From assembly GCA_029204225.1 (NCBI GenBank), contig MU832224.1, positions 17,540 through 81,539 of the forward strand: a stretch of 64,000 nucleotides of DNA, written 5' to 3'. The notes under the pieces are model-generated. The model saw only the letters and a program-made list of their open reading frames with translations, made no database searches and was not told the origin of the DNA. Positions within the stretch are counted from its first letter, which is position 1. Each line of letters opens with the position of its first letter. Positions 25,442-39,700 of this stretch are shown in pieces. Source of the DNA: Diphasiastrum complanatum. Taxonomy: Eukaryota; Streptophyta; Lycopodiopsida; Lycopodiales; Lycopodiaceae. The position numbers and the translations under genes were made by a program.

Positions 25442-26610
25442 TGTTCACTGATTCCCTATCAGCATGTTGATTCTTCATATCTATTATAGTTGGGCACCGT
25501 TTCTTGTTTTTTGGTTTTCTTACTATTTGTTACCAAACTCTACATGTCTTTCTTGGCAATCAAAGTCTTGGTTTAACGTTAAGCCAGGCAGCAAGATCAG
25601 GTGTTGTAGTACAGTATTTTATCCTACCTGTCAGAGGATGCTTAGATAACGTTCACTCTTGAAAACGTACTCACATTGCTTGAAGACATGTGAGTCATGA
25701 TGCTCATCAATGGATCAGAATGCAACTCGGATGAACACCCACAATTTTCTACTTCTAAATGCTATAGAAATCAAACGAAACAGATCCTTGTGAACTAAAA
25801 TTACTCTACAAGCATCAAAACAGAACTCAAGAACAAGAAACAGGAAGCTAATTATCAAGCATAACAAGTGCAAGAATCAAGAAACAACACTCATGATTCA
25901 TGGACTTCCCAAGAACATCAAGAACTGAAATGTAAATGGATATGCAAGATCTAAACCACTATTTTAGCCTATTTAGTTTACTTGAATGCTTGATTCTACA
26001 CTAATCCACAAACAAGAAAGCTAATCCACTCTAATCCACAATGCATAATTGAAGAAAACAAGAAACTAAGTTAATTCCACAGCCACACACAAAGGGATGG
26101 AAGGGCATGATCATAAAAGCATCACTCAAGAAAACTAGAATGATCAAGGAGCTCAAGATTGCCAAAACTTGTGGAGGATCTTCTATTTCATAGCAAGAGT
26201 AAAGACAATACATGTAAAGCTCCCTCATAGAAGAAGGGAGCTTTTAAATAAGCAAGAGGGTTGCCTATGTGGAGACCAAGTGGCAATTCCACAATTTCCT
26301 AAATTACAAGTAGAATTAGCGTCTCCACTAGAGGTCACCATCAAAAGGTGGCTCACTCTACTTTTTTGAAGAGGGGTCTACTTGCATTTATTACAAATGC
26401 CTACAAGTACTAGCTCCTACATGGTCATTCCATCACTTGGGATTCACTATGAGGCTCACATGATTTCTAACTGTCATTCTAGCTAGCATTCATCGGCTCT
26501 CATTCTCGTCCTTCTCTTCTTCCTCAGAGACCTCCTCGGTCTAAGGTGAGAGGTGTTTTTGAAATAAGCTTCGGCCCAGTATCCTAGGGATTTGTCAGAA
26601 CCAGCCAACA
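25442..26610 (-). mobile_element. Putative 5' LTR of gypsy element D
   Basis: On the minus strand it begins TGTTGGCTGGTTCTGAC and ends CAGTGAACA next to the PBS, about 1.17 kb with TG/CA termini. The PBS-side end is well supported. The outer end is inferred from TGTT alone because no second LTR is visible. Confidence 0.5.
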
Positions 26611-27055
26611 CCATATGGACTTATCCTACTTTCACATGGTTTTTAAATCATTGCTTAAGTTATTCCTTTCTTACTTATATAAGGAATTTTAAGGTAAATG
26701 CCATGCCATCTTATTAAGTTCATAATGGCGAGGTTTATCAAGGCTACTATACCCCAAGTGATCCACCAACGGTTTATTAGTTCCTTGATGGATCAGTAAC
26801 CCCTTGGTAGATCACCATAATGAAATGCTTTTGTTGAATGCTCAAGTGCTAAACCTATCATGGAGGATGTTACTACAAAGCACTATAGCTGCAATAGTGG
26901 TTGAAGTTCGAAATAGAGCTTCAATAGTAAGTGCAAAAAATGACTGTAAACTAGTCTTGTTAAAACCTGTCAAAACAAGTTACATCTTCATTAAAAACAA
27001 ATTTTTGGAATAATTGTAGATGAACATGTCTCCAAAGTAGCTTTGTGTTTATAAG
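26611..27055. other. No gene recognised
   Basis: Short spacer between two opposing LTRs. Only short open frames. Confidence 0.5.
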
Positions 27056-28104
27056 TGTTGGAATTTTAATTCCAGTCAAACTCCATTCTGTTCTTCAAAT
27101 GGGTGTATGATGTGTGAATGATTACTGCTTTTTCTACTTTTTGTTTGTGAATCGAATGCTCATTATTCTCCTTGTATGTCTTATCGACTGAGTCAAAGTG
27201 TAGAATCACGGCTATCCTTGGCACCTTTGAATCATGTAACTACGGTTGCCTAAGACACCTACTGACTCATGAATTAATCGATTGTTGTGAAACTGTTAAA
27301 GCTATTTCTTTGAGGTTTGGGATCTTTCAAAACCACTCATTGTACAATTGTATATAAGTGATTAGGCCCATTTTGGAAGTGGATTAGCTCGTGGTAGTGT
27401 AGTCTAGTGACACTTGGCTTGATGCTAGAGGATTAGTGACATAGCACCTCTGGATCTCATTTGTCAATTTGGGCCAATCATATTGTGAGGTGTACCAAAA
27501 TGGTCCAATCATTGTAAAAGGTGGCATGTAGGAGGTCCAATCATTATAAGAGGTGGTGATCTTAGGAGTCCAATCAATTTGCTTCATTTCCACTCTTGGA
27601 TCTCGAGCTACTATGAGTGGGAGTGAGAGAGAGTCCATACTTAGTTTTTTGTAGCAAGATCTTGATGTAGCAAGCTCCAACAAATAGTTCTTTTATGACA
27701 TTTTCTCTCTACCGGAGAGCTCTTTGTTGTATTCTATCTCTACCCAAGAGCAAGCCAAATCTATACTTAGTTTTTTCATGGAAAGTGTCCTTTCATTATG
27801 TGTGATGAATGGTTGATGTTTGATGCATGTGAGTGTCTCTTGCCTTAGTTTTTTGAGCTAGTATGCTTGTATCTCAATATAGATTGATCTATGTGAAATC
27901 ACACACATCTTAAGAAATCATTCGCATTGTTTGAGAAGTCCTCACACGTGTGAAAAATACACAATTGTTTCTGTTGTGACAAATGATTTTTAACATGGTG
28001 CTCTTATTTCATTAGATTTCCACAACGCTAATCGAATATGATAGTCTGACAATGTCTCTCGACACTCCGAACTGTCGTGCTTTTTCGCACCCATTTTTTC
28101 AGCA
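27056..28104 (+). mobile_element. 5' LTR of a truncated copia element
   Basis: Begins TGTTGGAATTTTAATTCC and ends TTTCAGCA one base before a primer-binding site. It shares TTAGCTCGTGG and repeated GGTCCAATCAT boxes with 23355-23841. The PBS-side end is firm; the start is inferred. Confidence 0.6.
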
Positions 28105-28105
28105 C

Positions 28106-28275
28106 TGGTATCAGAGTTTGTGTTTATTGTCATAACATTTCCTGTTGATTTTCTTTTCTAGACACATGGAGCAATTGTCTTTGGAATTTGTCTCATTGAG
28201 CAATTCAAAGGCGACGGTATTGTTGAAGAAAGATTTATTGTTGAAGAAAGATTTATGGGATGTTGTCGACGCTTG
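28106..28275 (+). mobile_element. Copia PBS and gag start, truncated
   Basis: TGGTATCAGAG (28106-28116) is the initiator Met-tRNA primer site. An ATG at 28166 opens MEQLSLEFVSLSNSKATV, then an 18-bp tandem duplication encoding LLKKDL twice (about 28219-28255), then WDVVDAC, a typical copia gag N-terminal motif. Nothing recognisable as copia follows, so the element is cut here. Confidence 0.75.
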
Positions 28276-28509
28276 CAAGTTGGGTGGAAGAGGAAGATTA
28301 GACAAAGAACCTAGAATATTGACACATCAACATTACGTAATAACTTGTGGTATGGATATATTGCAATCTGTGTGTACACAATCTCTTCATATAGTTGTCT
28401 TTAGAATCAGAAGTCTAGATCATTTTCATTAAGGCACAAAGACTTCGCTGTATCGTATTGATTTCACCACTAGCGTCAAATGTGGCCCTAGCCCCAATTC
28501 TGTAGGCTA

Positions 28510-28880
28510 ACTTCCAAAAACTGATTACAGGCACACGATTGATGGAATCGATACGGTAGAAATTTTGAGTAGAAAACCAATCAAATGCTGGTTACTATTG
28601 TAACATGCATCGTTCTTTCCATCCAAACAGTGATGTCTACCTCAATTTTGCATGTCATCAAAACAATGATGTAGAGAGTGAAAAGCTTCATATCCATACA
28701 CCTAGAAATTTTTCAGACCTCAAAAGAAACAATCACGCAACAAACACATCATTGTTGAACCTGGATTGATTACCAATCCAAAGAGTTACAAGACCTTGTA
28801 AATTATAGGCTGTTAGGCATTTGGCGTAGCTGCTTGACAAAGCTCTTCATCATGTCCCAGCTTGTTCCAAAAACTCACCG
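28510..28880. repeat. Degenerate tandem duplication, distal copy
   Basis: It resembles 29075-29440 in the same orientation, about 570 bp apart. Shared landmarks are CACGATTGATGGAATC versus CACGTGATTGATGGGATC, CAGTGATGTCT, GGTTACAA and GCTGCTTGACA. Similarity is patchy, so it is old. Confidence 0.5.
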
Positions 28881-29074
28881 AGGCAAAATTCAAAGCCTGT
28901 GTATCTTTATCACTGAGAGTAATAAGAGAACACAGGTTTCGTACAAAATTACATATTGCATAGCACATGAGTATAAGCTTTTTAAGCATGCCCATGGATC
29001 ATGTACAAGCCACAAACCTCTGACTGCCTCCTATGGATGTTAACCTTGATCCAACCATAGCCATTACTCAAACT

Positions 29075-29440
29075 GCAAAGAGCTGGTACAACATGCACGT
29101 GATTGATGGGATCAGAAGCCAAGGGACATTTCAGAAAGATAGCTTCAACAAAATCACCTGGAGAATGAGGTCAAAGCTGGTAGTCATATGTATGTGCACC
29201 TTTTCCAACCACCCAGTGATGTCTCTTGGGCCTCTTTAAGTCATAATAACCTATGATGTAAGAAGTTTTAGAATCACCCACTTTATAGATCCTTAGACCT
29301 GTCACACTCCAGAAGCACATGAGCGTTGAACATGCAGTGGCTCTATTCCCAATTTTAAGGGTTACAACAGCTTGAAGATTTTTAAAATCTCTTTTCCCAC
29401 TTGCATGGCTGCTTGACACAAAACTACTTGTCATGTTTTG
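29075..29440. repeat. Degenerate tandem duplication, proximal copy at the zinc-finger gene 3' end
   Basis: Partner of 28510-28880. It covers the last codons and 3' flank of the minus-strand zinc-finger gene. Confidence 0.5.
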
Positions 29441-32400
29441 ATTTATTCCGAGATGTAGCTGGCACAGAGGTCAAACCACGTGTGTGCCTACGTCCAAATG
29501 TGACCACAGAAGGTACACTGCTTTCAGAATCTGACACAGTATGGAGTCTGGATATTGCAGAAGTCAAAGCTTTGACTTCTATCTCCATATTCGTAGCTTT
29601 CTCTCCTGCCTCACAAGTTTCCGAAGTTTCATCAAACTTGACATTGTCTTCATGAAATTCTTCACAGCTGCCAGAGGAATGGAGAGGCTTTGCATTCTTT
29701 GACTTATGGTCCTTGGCGCTTCTTTGATGCTGACGTGGTGATTGCGATAGTTTAGAATGAATTTTCTGTCGTCGTTTTTGTGATGGATGCTTCTTTTTGT
29801 GAAAGGAAAAAGTTTTGGGGAATTTATGCTTATCTACAAGATGTTGCAGCCTTGCAATGTCAGATTGAAATCTCCCCGAGCAACCCTCGACCAAGCACTC
29901 ATACTACAGGTTGCATCAGCAGACAAGGAAACCAACTATCCAATCAGAAAATTTAGATCAAGAAAAACACATGAGCCATTCAAAAGTTCAACAATTTTCA
30001 CTAAAATGACAAATCCAGCTGCAAGAAGCAAAAAAAATTATAGGGTTCATAATGCTGACCATGGGGTAATTTCGAGCCACTTTGGCTTGGAAGAAGGAAT
30101 CGTGAGTTTCTGCAATGTGCAAACTTAGAAGTCGTCTGGTTGGAAACACCCTGCAACAAACAGAGCATGTCGCCGTGTGTCTAACAAAATAATGGGACTC
30201 CAAATCATTCAGACCACTCAATCTGGCGCCACAGCCAACAATTGGGCAAGAAATTTGCCTGCAAAAATCATTTTAAATATGAGGAGATCTCAAACTAAGG
30301 ACACGTTAACGTCCAGTGGGAATTTCAATATTCAACACAATGAAAGTACAATTGAGTGATTCAAGATATGTAGACTAGATAAGCCAAAAACAATTTCTAT
30401 TCAGAACTGATGCAGGATTATTTCAATCCAATGAGCTTACACAGGGTAAATTCCCTTTTAAGGTCAACAATCTTCAAACCTTGTTCTTAAATTAATAACA
30501 TAATTACAATCTGCAAAGAATCTCTACTAGGATCAATAAAGTTTCCAATATTTGTTCTGCTCCCAGCCAAAATTCAGTTTTGTTTTTTAACTTTCCAGTT
30601 CTAATCATTTAGCGCTAGAGTTGTATTTGGCCCATTGCAGTGGGTGAGCTCACCAAAGGGACCTCAGACCCCTTCCATTTGGAACTACGTTATGTGGCTT
30701 GAATCACATAACTACGCAATCATAGTACGCTCACATTAGATATGACTATAAATCAGGATATTTTCAAAAATCTTGGAAATCTTCCAGAGCCCACCTTAGA
30801 AGAAATCTTTTGGCATATCAGAAACTCTACCTAAAAACGTTTTAATCACAATTTAACAATCAACGAATTTGGCATTAAATGAAGTACAAGAAACATGAAT
30901 AGATAAATCAATCAATGGAAGTCTCCTACAAAGAATATTAGATGAAGATCACCTAACATTAATAGCCAATCCTCTAAGAGGAAGAACCAAAATCATAAGC
31001 TACTTATGAAGAATGTCGTAAGCTACCAGATGAACAATGTAACTCCTACTATACCCTAAATATTAGGGTTAGGTCAGGCCAGGCACAATGATAAGCAACC
31101 CGGGAGTCACTACAGCCCGTCTGTGAGTTCCTACAGTCTTCTCCACAGGCCCATTATTAAAAACTAATGAATGGGCCATGAAAATAGTGATCAGCTCCAG
31201 AGGCACCATATTGTGAAATAAAATCACTATTGTAGCTACTAAAATTGTCAAGTATGTCAATAACACCCCTACCAATTAAAAAAATTTCCCGTAATGTGGG
31301 CGGTAATACAAGCATGCATGAAAAACAAAAAGCTGAGTAATTATGTCTCACACTAAGACGAAGACTAAGAATCAATGGTCGCAACAAATGCTTTGGCTTC
31401 ATTGGTATATTTATCGGAACATCAACGGACACTCAAGGATCTCTTTGTGATAGACATTACACGAACTCCAACCTGAAGCTTAGCAACTTGTTACAACTCC
31501 CAAGATCCACCGATAGCTACAAGGCCAACTGCACACCCAATAAACGTGATGAATGCATTGTCACCACCCATCCATAGAGTCAATGCTGACTCACCCCCAT
31601 GCATTGGAGTTACCAACACCATCATGACTAGTTAGGCATGTAAGGCCTATAACGATAACTAATGTCCCATAGCAGTGGCATTGCTCTTGGCTCTCCCTAG
31701 CAGACATCTCCTAGCCTGGAAGTTACACCTGGCTCTACACCTACTTTCCATCCACCTCCTCTCGAGTAGACTGAGTGAATTGTAAAAAGGCTCTCCCACC
31801 CCTATATAGGCAACTACAAGTTGGCCCCTCATCAAGCACGATTTGATCAGTGACACATGTCATCCTAGGCTAATGACACGTGGCACCCAAACATGTCAAT
31901 ACCCCCAGACCTACGTTTTGCCCCTTGCGAGGCCATCACTACCGTGATGGTGCATAGCATTCCCTCCCCCATAAAAACTTCCTTCTATGTGAAAAAACCA
32001 AGGAATCTCAATCTCAAGTCCACCTCTTTCTCCCAAGTGTCTGCATCATCTAACTTACCCTTCCAATGAACCAAATATTTAAAAACCCTATGGTTTCTTA
32101 ACTGATGATGTTGTGTATCTACGACCTTTTCTAGTTTAGGAGGTACAAAGGCAAACAAATTGGTAGCTCACATGCTGGAACGAGATTATCCTTTCCACCA
32201 GTCATTCCAACTTACATGGAATAGGGGTTGCAATGTAGTTCCTAGAGGAAGGTTTGGTTGATAGGCGGACCGATTGAGTTTCTTTTCAATCTTATAAGGG
32301 TCAATGTATCAAGGAGAGAGCTTAGGGTATGTCCCCATTCAAAGCACCTTAGAACCTTTTGGAATTCTAAGATACACTCAATCTCCAATTTCAAATTATT

Positions 32401-35400
32401 TAAAATTGAGCTCGATCTTGAGCCGATCCAATGCTTTCCTTGGTCGCCTACAACATTTCTTGCGCATCCAACAAAAAATCTGATGCAACTTGTACCTTGA
32501 CACCTTTAAGTCCAACGGAAATCGGTGCACAAGGATGAAAGAAATTAAAAAAATAAATGGACTAAATAGAATGGCAGAATGCTTCGCTCTATTGTACGCA
32601 AACTCCCAGGTACTTTTCCCAATCTTATTGTCGTTTGGAAACATATGCACAAAGCATGTCTTCCATAGACTGTTTGACACATTCCGGCTGTCCATGGGAT
32701 TTTGGGTGATCTGAAGACTGAACTAATAATTGTTTCTAGTAAAGACTGCTTGCCAAAACTTGCCAGTGAACTTAGAAACCTGGTCACTAACAATATCATT
32801 TAGCAATCTATATAGTTTGGCTGCGAGAAAACCATTCACGTAGCGCTGGCGGAGGCATCGCAGGATGGCTTTCCCCAGAGAATATTTGGCGGGGCTTTCT
32901 TAGCTAGCTTTTCTTTCCGGGGAAAAAGGCTTCATGTGTCCTGCGTTTTTTGGCAAACGAACGGCTGCATGACAGAAATTATATGATAAGCGCTGGCAGA
33001 TGCATCGCAGAAAGACTTATAATATCGGAAGACAGTTTTCTTTCTAAGAACCTTGATAAGCTTCAATGACGAGTCATCGCCGAACCGATTTAAATGGTTT
33101 TTCAACAAAAAGTTGTGCACACTCTGAAGGCTTGACAATAGACTTTGTTGGAATAAATTGAGCCATCTTGCTTAGCTTGTCAACCACTACCCAAATGGCC
33201 TCATGGCCCTTTCCTGTCCTGGGGAGTCCAATCACGAAATCCATGACAATACTTTCCCACTTCTTGCTAGGAATTTCCAATGGATGCAATAGACCAGCTA
33301 CCTTGAGTCTTTCTGCTTTATTAACTTGGCATTGTTCACACTTTTGCCAATATGCCTCCATGTGGCCAATAAAATTCTCTTTTAACTAGGTCGTGTTCTT
33401 TGTATGTCAAGTTGTCCCACACTGGGACTTCCATGACATTCATGTAGAATCTGGGCCCTAATACCCTCAATGTCTGGCACACATACCTTTCCTCTACGAA
33501 AATGGAATATTCAAAAAGTATCTTCTCATCACGGGATTTCTCGGAGTCCTACACTCCAAGGCCTTCTCTAGATCTAGAAATTCCAAACAAGACATCTTGC
33601 CAAAGTATGACCAAAAAAGTATTACTCCAACAAAGATCCCGAAGAGAAAGATACAACTCAAATTGGATCTCAACAAAGCATAACTGATTAACTTCTCCAA
33701 TCCGGCTCAAGGTATCAACAACATAGTTCGATGCACCACGACAGTACCTAATGTCAAATTCGAACTCCTAAATGATTTCTAAGTTCTAACCATCAGGCCT
33801 TATGACCCCTCAAGTCCACGGCATCACAGATATATTTAAGGAATTGATCATCTGTCACCACCATAAATCTGGACCATAAAAGTAATGTCTCCAAACTTTT
33901 GAAGCATGAATGATAGCAAAAAGTTCCTTCGCATAAGTAGAATATCTGAGTTGGGTCCAATTTCTTGATTTCGAAAGCCACTAGTCTATCGTCCTAATAT
34001 AGGACTGCTCCTGCAGCCTAGTCACTATCATCCATTTCAACAAGAAATGGCTTGTTGGGGTCCGCTATGTGTAGTATGGGTGTTGTAGACACTAGATGCT
34101 TCAAAGCCTCAAATCTTTGATTTAACTCATCAGTCCACGCAACCGACGGACTAACCTTACTACGCCTACAAGCTTTTTTTTCCTATTATTATTTTTGGTG
34201 TTCCTTGGCTTTCTTCACTCCCTCAAGAAAATTAGTCAAGGGTAATGCTACTTTGGCATAATCTTGAATAATCTTATGGAAAAAACTTGTACTAAAAAAA
34301 TTAACTCTTTGTTGAGATCAGTCATTCTCACACCTTACGGAGTTTATCATAGATGATCTCAATGCCATGATCAGATAAGACATGTCCAGCATAGTTGAGT
34401 TTCATTTGGAAAACCTCACATATAGAATCTTTAGCATAAAGGTTTTCCTACCTTGAAATATCTAAGACCGTGCGAAAGATGCGCTTCATGCTCCTCAAGA
34501 GTTCTACTATAAATCAAAATGTTGCTCAAAAATACCACAACAAAATCTCCCATATATGGACGGGGATATCATTCATCATATGTTAGGAAGCTGTTGGGGC
34601 ACTAGTTAGACCAAAGGGATAAAACTAAATATTCTCAATGGCCATGCCTAGTACGAAAGTTTTAGAAACATCCCCCTCATTAATTCTTATTGGATGGTAA
34701 TCCAATCTAAGGTCTAAGTTAATGAAATAGTTTGCACCATTCAGTCACATCCACTAGTTCATCCATCCTTGGCAAGGGATAACAATTCTTGATGTCATTT
34801 TATTGAGTTTCTTATAGTCAACACAAAGACATAAAGCACCATCTTTCTTGCCGACTAACAAACATGAGCTCCCCAAGAAGACTTATTGCGAATATGGCCC
34901 AAATGTAGATACTCCTAAAGTTGCTTAGCAACCTCATCGTCTTCCTTAGGGCCATCCTATAGGGAAAAAGCGATACATGAGCTCAATTCTATGTATTCAG
35001 TCCTAACTCTTTTGAAAATTTTACCTTCTGGTGTATTATCAATTATGGATTATAAAGAAACATTTCTTGGGAGTAAGCGATACATCAACATTGAAATTTT
35101 GAGTAACAAAAGCATTCACACAAAATTCATCTACCAAAAAACATAAATGCATTAGATACTTAGAATCTTTCATAGATTGATTCACTTCATGAGTGGATAA
35201 ATAAGGTAGTGTTGCTGGACTTGTTGAAATAATGGAGGAGGAGGCAAAGACGAGGGAAGGGGCCACCATGCAGATTGATAAAGAGGTAGAGGCACAATCA
35301 AATCTATTCCCGCCCATTCACAGACCTAGAGTAAGGCCCAGGGGCTCAGACATGAGTAGAGCATAGGCAGAGGATATGTCATAGGCAGAGGCTTTCCCAT

Positions 35401-36730
35401 TTGCGCACATTGGACATAGAAGTCAACATTGGTCAGTCTGTACTCCAAGAGGCACAGGGAGGGGCAAAGAACATCCACATCGTACTCTCTCTATAGAAAT
35501 TGACATTGAGGGCTCTGGTTTTGCTTCCTCTTTGACAACAAAGCAGTGGCTCAGTCTCTTCTTAGGCTGAGGGTGGGATATGCTATTAGAGCATTCAAAG
35601 TTAATTGTATGTTTCATGTGCATTGCAGACTTAGGCTACCATTATTGGAGCCATGTTTATATTGGTCTTGTGCCCTAGATTTTTATGATATTTCATTTTG
35701 TATCTGAGTTCCTCTGTGGAGCCCTATCCAGTATAAAATTCATAGTGATATAGATTGTAGTAATTAGCTTGTTTCATTAGTACATGATGTCGCTTTTGAA
35801 TGTAGAATCTCATGTCAGCTGAAAGTTTGTAAGTTGTTCTGCTTTGATAATGGATGTTTATAGGCTTGTCAAGCACATTTTCTAGATTTGGAATTTCTCC
35901 TTCAGAGATTGTACTTTCAGGACTCGGCACTGTAGACAATTAGAAAATTTGAAATATTGTTTTCAAGCACCCAAAACCCATGCACATGCAATCTTCATGC
36001 ATTATAACTCAGCTCCCAAATACCCCTTGAAAAGATACGTTCACCAATAAAATGGCAAAAAACTTAGAAAGTTACAGTATGTTCGGTATGTACATGTTCC
36101 AATACATACTATTTCAGAAGATTGTGCAACACAGAGAGAATGTCAGCAGTGATGAAGAAAAAGGGTTTTGCAAATTTTTATTGGTCCACGTTTGCCCTCA
36201 AACGTCGTTGATGGGCAGTTGAAGTGCGATTGAAAGGCAAACACGTGCATTTTAGAGAGATAACGTGTGTTTCTGGAAATTTCTAGAGAGAGCACGCTAG
36301 GAATTTTCGAGAGAGCTGGCTAGCGATGGATCCAGAGAGTTCGATTGAGAGAGAGAACGCTAATGGTTAAGCTGCAGCGCAGCTGCTGCGAGTAGAATCG
36401 TGTTAGCTCACTTCAGGGTGTTGAGCAGAGCGGAGGCAGTGGCTATGTCGAAGCGTAGGCGCAAGGAGCATGCCGTGATGTAAGAATTCAGCAAGCATTG
36501 CCAGGAGGACGTGAATGAGGAGGGACGAGCAGGTTAGTGAGAGGGAGAGAGCGGAAAGGGGGAGAGGTAAGAGAGAGCTGCTGGGAAGGGGGACAAGGAG
36601 TTGAGTGATAGGTGAGAGAGAGCAGGACGAGCAGATAGAGGAGGAGAGAGTGTGTATGGGGATAGGGTTTTTTTTGGATTTAGGGTTTTTTAAGGGTTAG
36701 GGTTTTGAATTTAAAAAATAGCAATAATGT

Positions 36731-36778
<48 letters not shown>

Positions 36779-39700
36779 GATTGCACACGACCTTCATAGA
36801 AAATCCCACTAGGAATTTGTTTATTCTTGAAGTTGTAATAAGATGGACATGTTGTAGAAGCATTTCATTAAAGTAGAACCATAAGCTAAAATAACGGTGT
36901 TAAAACTATCATGTGTTGATGAATTGTTATCAGCATGCATATGTTCCATACGTAAGAGATAGATTGCAAACAAAGTCTTTACATAGGTTAAGACAGCCAC
37001 TCGTCATACTAGAATGTGATTCTAAAGCATGCCCAACATAATGATTCACACTTGTAACATCAAAAAACAAGTTGCAATGAAAATGTGCCAAATAAAAGTA
37101 AAACATTACCAACATTGTTCCTCCTGCATGTTGCTGATGTAAGTTCTCTCTTCTTCTGTAATCTCCAAAGTAACCTGCACTTCCACAAGTCATGAATGAA
37201 AACATATATGAAGCCCATAGGTTGACAATGACAATGATATGCTGGAGCATAGTAAAAGTAATTGCTGCTCCAAAATAAATGCATGATCCAGGAACATAAG
37301 AAGTCACCATTGTAGATGTTACACAAAAGAAAATGTCATGAAAGAATATAATGCTGGAAGGTGCAAAAACAAATATTGCACGTAGAGCATATCTAGTCTT
37401 AATACTTATATACCAGAAGGCACGGAACTTTTCATTGTGTATATACCAAATGAAACACATTCCTTCCATGTGAAACAAGTTAAAAGATATTCTCCTTGGT
37501 CTTTTTTTTTTTAAATTAAAAAAAAGCTTCTAAAAAGACTTTCATAGGCCCCGAGAAAATCATACGTTTATGGAGAACTTCATACGACTATTAAGATAAA
37601 TTCATTCAATAATGCTAAATTACCAAGAAAATATCAAATCAATAGTACTAAAAAGAGAGGCTTTCGAGAGAGAAGAAAGAAAGCTTTATTAATGTCTTTT
37701 CCATAAAAAAGGCATATAAGACAAAAGAAGTACATGTCAAGTATGTGGTAACCATGAGAGCGTCTAAAACATCTCCAAAGCTGTAGTAAAGAAAACATCT
37801 AGTACAAACTAAGATAAATACATAAATGAGAATGCATGTGCATAATAGTCATATGTATCCATGTCAAGATGTCAGGTCTGTGCTGACGCTGTAGAAGGCC
37901 TGTGCATAATAGTCATATGTATCCATGTCAAGATGTCAGGTCTGTGCTGACACTGTAGAAGGATGTAATGCGAGCTACAACATGAGGAAGTGTTGGAGCC
38001 CACTGACGTCGTCTATGAGCATGAACATGTATAGTGCGTCTCTGTGTAGGAGGTCTGGTGTGACGTGTAACTCTCATGGTCGCCTGAGGCTAGATGGTGC
38101 GTCGTCTCTGCGTCCTAGGTCTAGGAATGTCGTCACAATCATTGTCAATCATGTCTGCATCAGAACACAATCTTCTTCGAGAGAAGAAGGATGTAATCTG
38201 AGACTGTGTCTGGATAAGTATGTTGAGCTATCTGACATAGGTCCTGTTGCAGGAGGGACATCTCACGTATCATAAGTGCCACACATCGGGGGTCCTCGTA
38301 TGAGATAAGGGACCGTAGTGTAGCTGGTGTCGGATGAAAAAGGCAATGATATCGCCCTCTGATCTCATAGTAAACTGGACATGTGAATAGGAAATGCTCC
38401 TCTGACTCGACCATAGATAATGAGCACAACTGGCAAAGCCGCTCCTCTCGTGGGGTACCCTGAAAGTGCCCAGTCTCAATTGCCAACTGATGTGAAGACA
38501 CTCAGAACTGGCCCAGCAGAAACCGACGCCCATGAGATAGTCCTGAGGTGAGAAAGTGTGGCAAAACTGGAAATCCCACCGTGTCTAGCTCCAGAAAGTG
38601 TGTCTTGTTATAGTCATATTTGACCCCGAGCTGTCCCTGCCATGTCCGACTCAGATATGCTATATAGAGAAAGCGTCTGATATACTCATGGGTGCCCGAT
38701 GGAAGGTCTGTGATAGAAATGCGAAGTGTATCTAGTATCTGCAAGGCCTGAGAAAACCATGATAGTCGATGCCCTTGGTCATAAAGGTGTCGTGATGAGG
38801 CAAGTGCCGTCTGTATGTATTTCTGCTCATTTGTGGGTAGAATCATGATACGTTGAATATATAGGATAAGCTGGAAGATGGCGGATAGTTGTATGGGTGG
38901 AACCACGAACTCTGTCAGTATAATCTGATGTGGGATAGACGGCTTAGCCCGTATCATCCGAGATAGCATGAGAACCTGCAGTCGTGAGATATTGGCCCAA
39001 TCAGATGATGTAAGACCCGTACACCATACCTCTGCTGCATATAGGGTTGTGGGGGTAATGAGAGTATCAAAAAGCTGACACTTACTCCGTCTGAAACAGA
39101 AACGCTCTAACTGGACAAGGGAGGTGCGACCTTTCCCAAGTCTAGCGGAAGCTGCTTGTCTGTTACGAGCACGTAACCAGTGCCGAACCCTAGAGAACAT
39201 AGGAGGTCAGATACCACAGTCAGGGTCGTGCCCAGCGTACACGACCAACAAGGCAAGACAGTGTGAGTAGTGTGCCCTTGCACGGTCCATAGCCATGGCG
39301 GGCCTAACATACTCTAGGGACCTATCAGCAGGATAGGGCCCCACATCGGGTCTCAACGTGCAGTCGGCCACGTCAAAGCCAACTTGGGGTTTTCTCTGAT
39401 TTTTTCCGGACAACAGGTTTGAAAGCAGTTGTGGAAGAGTTGAGAGGGTTCCTCTTCGTATTTTCTTTGGAAATACAGTCCTCAGAAACAGCTAAGTTTT
39501 CTTTCCCTCTTTTGTACAGTTATAAATTAGTCTTTTCGACTTCTTTTAAGAGGAAACGTCAGGCACTCTTTTTCTATCTCTGAAAATGACCACTTCTCCG
39601 GAATTTGATCAACCCCTGACAAGAGGCATTGATGAATTAAAAACGGAATCCCTGAGATTCAGTAAAGGGAAAGAACCAATGGAAGTTGAAGAACAGGAAC

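Noticed and set aside
36930-37478. Membrane protein gene
   Set aside because: Composition is Phe/Tyr/Cys/His-rich without family motifs; kept only as an unrecognised low-confidence frame.
37837-37964. Possible CRISPR-like repeat
   Set aside because: Only two directly adjacent copies with no spacers, and the genome is a plant nucleus.
39158-39310. LINE coding continuing rightwards past 39160
   Set aside because: The frame past 39160 is LTR sequence of the nested chromovirus read by chance; the LINE stops at the TTGTC duplication.
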